Shown here in pieces: positions 4,573 through 5,291 of a stretch of 5,291 bases of DNA. The position numbers were made by a program, and so were the translations under genes. Numbering within the stretch: the first letter of the stretch is position 1; the number at the start of each line of letters is the position of its first letter. The notes beneath the pieces are model-generated. The model had not been told where the DNA came from. It saw nothing but the letters and a program-made list of their open reading frames with translations, and searched no databases. This DNA comes from CAZOYN01 sp964584135 (GTDB lineage Bacteria > Patescibacteriota > Saccharimonadia > Saccharimonadales > UBA4665): contig CAZOYN010000056.1 of NCBI GenBank assembly GCA_964584135.1, positions 1 through 5,291 on the forward strand. Direction: 5' to 3'.

Positions 4573-4601
4573 ACTGTGTACGTACACTGTACGCACACAG
4601 T
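4573..4601. terminator. Hairpin between convergent genes, possible shared terminator
   Basis: Positions 4573-4584 pair with 4590-4601 with one A-C mismatch, giving a 12-position stem around the 5-nt loop CACTG. The foot of the stem touches the last base of the kinase stop codon (4601-4603). A perfect 12-bp palindrome, GTGTACGTACAC (4576-4587), is nested inside, so alternative cruciform pairing is possible. Neither side is followed by an immediate U-tract, so ordinary intrinsic termination is doubtful; placement between two converging genes still suggests an end-of-transcript role. Confidence 0.45.
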
Positions 4602-5185
4602 TACGCCGAACCTTTTTGGCTCTGCAGAATTGGCACTACAATTTCATCAATTGCTTTAAATACTATTTCTTGTGGCTGAGAAGCATCAACGTGATAATCG
4701 GCAGCGTCCATAACGGCTAGGGTATTTTGAAGCTCTGGGTCGGGGTTATAAGAATCCTGACGATCATCTTCTAAAAATTCCTCAAATGTAAATCTATCTA
4801 AAGCTGACTTACGCTCTAGCGTTCGTTCGAATCTTACTTCTGCAGGACAATGTAAAGCAATTACTGTTGATGTTGAGCCCGGGGCCCTGCGCAGCCTTTC
4901 GACATCTCTAATTACCCGTATACCGTCTACGCATAATCTACTGGCAGGCTCACTCAGGATAGTTCTGGCTACGATATCTGCACCTTGCTCATCTTTCATT
5001 CTTTTGTGCATTTCCAAATAATCACTTCTAGGGCCAAGCACCAAATTTTTTGTTTGTGCAAACGAACGAATGAGTTCGCTCACTAGAATTACACTGAAAT
5101 CGTATTCTTCAGCTAAATGCGCGCATACATCAGTTTTACCAGCTCCAGCCTCGCCGGCTATTTGCAAAATAGTGCGTTGTCTCAT
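4601..5185 (-). CDS. P-loop nucleoside/CoA-type kinase (dephospho-CoA kinase or UPF0200-like)
   Basis: The 194-residue product starts almost at once with a Walker A loop, GEAGAGKT (residues 11-18), following a beta strand TILQIA. VDGIR (86-90) resembles the DGIR strand end seen in UPF0200 and related dephospho-CoA kinase-like proteins. An Arg-rich lid region, RFERTLERKSALDRF (118-132), has the R-x(2)-R-x(3)-R spacing of NMP-kinase-type enzymes, and an acidic stretch follows (FEEFLEDDRQD, 134-144). Near the C-terminus ADYHVDAS (162-169) matches the usual position of the adenine-side strand and loop in CoaE-like folds. It should phosphorylate a small nucleotide-like molecule in the cytoplasm; the substrate cannot be read from sequence. 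A consensus-like promoter ends 10 nt before the ATG with no ribosome site, so the mRNA is nearly leaderless. Confidence 0.8.
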   Translation of the reverse strand: MRQRTILQIAGEAGAGKTDVCAHLAEEYDFSVILVSELIRSFAQTKNLVLGPRSDYLEMHKRMKDEQGADIVARTILSEPASRLCVDGIRVIRDVERLRRAPGSTSTVIALHCPAEVRFERTLERKSALDRFTFEEFLEDDRQDSYNPDPELQNTLAVMDAADYHVDASQPQEIVFKAIDEIVVPILQSQKGSA

Positions 5186-5195
5186 AACTTGTCAT

Positions 5196-5224
5196 ATTAT
5201 ACAATCTTTACTAACTATTATCAA
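5196..5224 (-). promoter_or_regulatory. Promoter of the kinase gene
   Basis: On the minus strand TTGATA (5224-5219) and TATAAT (5201-5196) are separated by the optimal 17 bp. The -10 ends 10 nt before the ATG at 5185, so the leader would be only about 4 nt, too short to hold a ribosome site. This is one of the best-supported promoters in the window. Confidence 0.8.
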
Positions 5225-5228
5225 TAGT
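5214..5228. promoter_or_regulatory. Inverted repeat centred on the kinase -35
   Basis: ACTATT (5214-5219) and AATAGT (5223-5228) are perfect arms around a 3-bp centre, enclosing the -35 hexamer of the minus-strand kinase promoter. The position would suit a repressor competing with RNA polymerase. It lies in the region shared with the divergent gene starting at 5284. Candidate only, based on symmetry and position. Confidence 0.35.
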
Positions 5229-5271
5229 CCTCATGCGGGTAATCCCACCCTATTGGTACAGATCCATAGTC

Positions 5272-5277
5272 AGGAGG
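5272..5277 (+). promoter_or_regulatory. Shine-Dalgarno AGGAGG of the gene leaving the window
   Basis: AGGAGG lies 6 nt before the ATG at 5284, an ideal ribosome site. It is the main reason to call a gene start at the window edge. No convincing promoter was found between 5229 and 5271. Confidence 0.75.
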
Positions 5278-5283
5278 ACAATT

Positions 5284-5291
5284 ATGGACAT
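5284..5291 (+). CDS. Start of a plus-strand gene cut by the window end
   Basis: Only the ATG and the next codon (Met-Asp) plus two bases are inside the window, so nothing can be said about the product. The start rests on the AGGAGG at 5272-5277 with 6-nt spacing. It is divergent from the kinase gene, with about 98 bp between the two start codons. Confidence 0.6.

Noticed and set aside
4303..4596. Minus-strand 97-codon frame opposite the end of the LURP-one-like gene
   Set aside because: Mostly antisense to a well-supported gene, without ribosome site or promoter, and its sequence resembles no folded protein.
88..5185. Possible UGA recoding, since no complete gene ends in TGA
   Set aside because: None of the genes contains in-frame TGA; recoding to Gly or Trp would leave many. 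Avoidance among ten stops is compatible with chance or ordinary bias toward TAA.
1..5291. CRISPR array, insertion sequence, tRNA or rRNA
   Set aside because: No regularly spaced repeats, no transposase-like frame or terminal inverted repeats, and no cloverleaf or conserved rRNA segment was seen on either strand.

Overview
The window looks like a piece of a small-genome bacterium of the Candidate Phyla Radiation (Patescibacteria), most likely Candidatus Saccharibacteria (TM7). This is inferred from gene style, not from a marker gene: mid-range GC by eye, very compact short genes, many small proteins of no known family, a KGG-type stress peptide, a DoxX-like membrane protein, a bacterial LURP-one-like protein, and several start codons sitting directly downstream of -10 promoter elements. 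All ten complete genes end in TAA or TAG and contain no in-frame TGA, so nothing suggests recoding of UGA.

Layout. Positions 88-426 (minus) hold a small soluble protein of unknown role. Positions 495-1779 (plus) form a two-gene unit: a membrane-anchored extracytoplasmic protein with three HxH-type histidine clusters, then a six-helix membrane protein resembling the ferric-reductase/heme-b transmembrane family. The unit ends in a perfect 13-bp hairpin whose loop contains the stop codon of the second gene. Facing it is a 28-codon minus-strand ORF (1807-1893) with a near-consensus promoter, an A-rich leader and a Shine-Dalgarno-like site. It would share the hairpin as terminator and is the most intriguing unlabelled element here.

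Positions 2068-3782 carry four minus-strand genes, each apparently with its own promoter region: a Ser/Thr/Pro/Gln-rich protein with a C-terminal membrane anchor (2068-2397), a KGG-repeat stress-type peptide (2585-2782), an 80-residue unknown (2893-3135), and a four-helix DoxX-family protein (3264-3782). The DoxX gene is divergent from a LURP-one-related (LOR/tubby-like fold) gene (3889-4509). That gene converges on a P-loop kinase resembling dephospho-CoA kinase/UPF0200 (4601-5185, minus), with a hairpin between the two. The kinase is divergent from a gene that starts at 5284 and runs out of the window.

Two themes recur. First, start signals are mixed: three or four genes have clear Shine-Dalgarno sequences (2782, 3889, 5284 and probably 1893), while six others (426, 495, 1135, 2397, 3782, 5185) have a -10 hexamer only 6-10 nt before the ATG, implying leaderless or nearly leaderless mRNAs. 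Second, the -35 elements of the DoxX and kinase promoters share an identical 10-mer and are both embedded in small inverted repeats, which may reflect a common regulator or simply the local sigma-factor preference. The only functional pairing suggested by gene order is the histidine-rich protein with the heme-type membrane protein.
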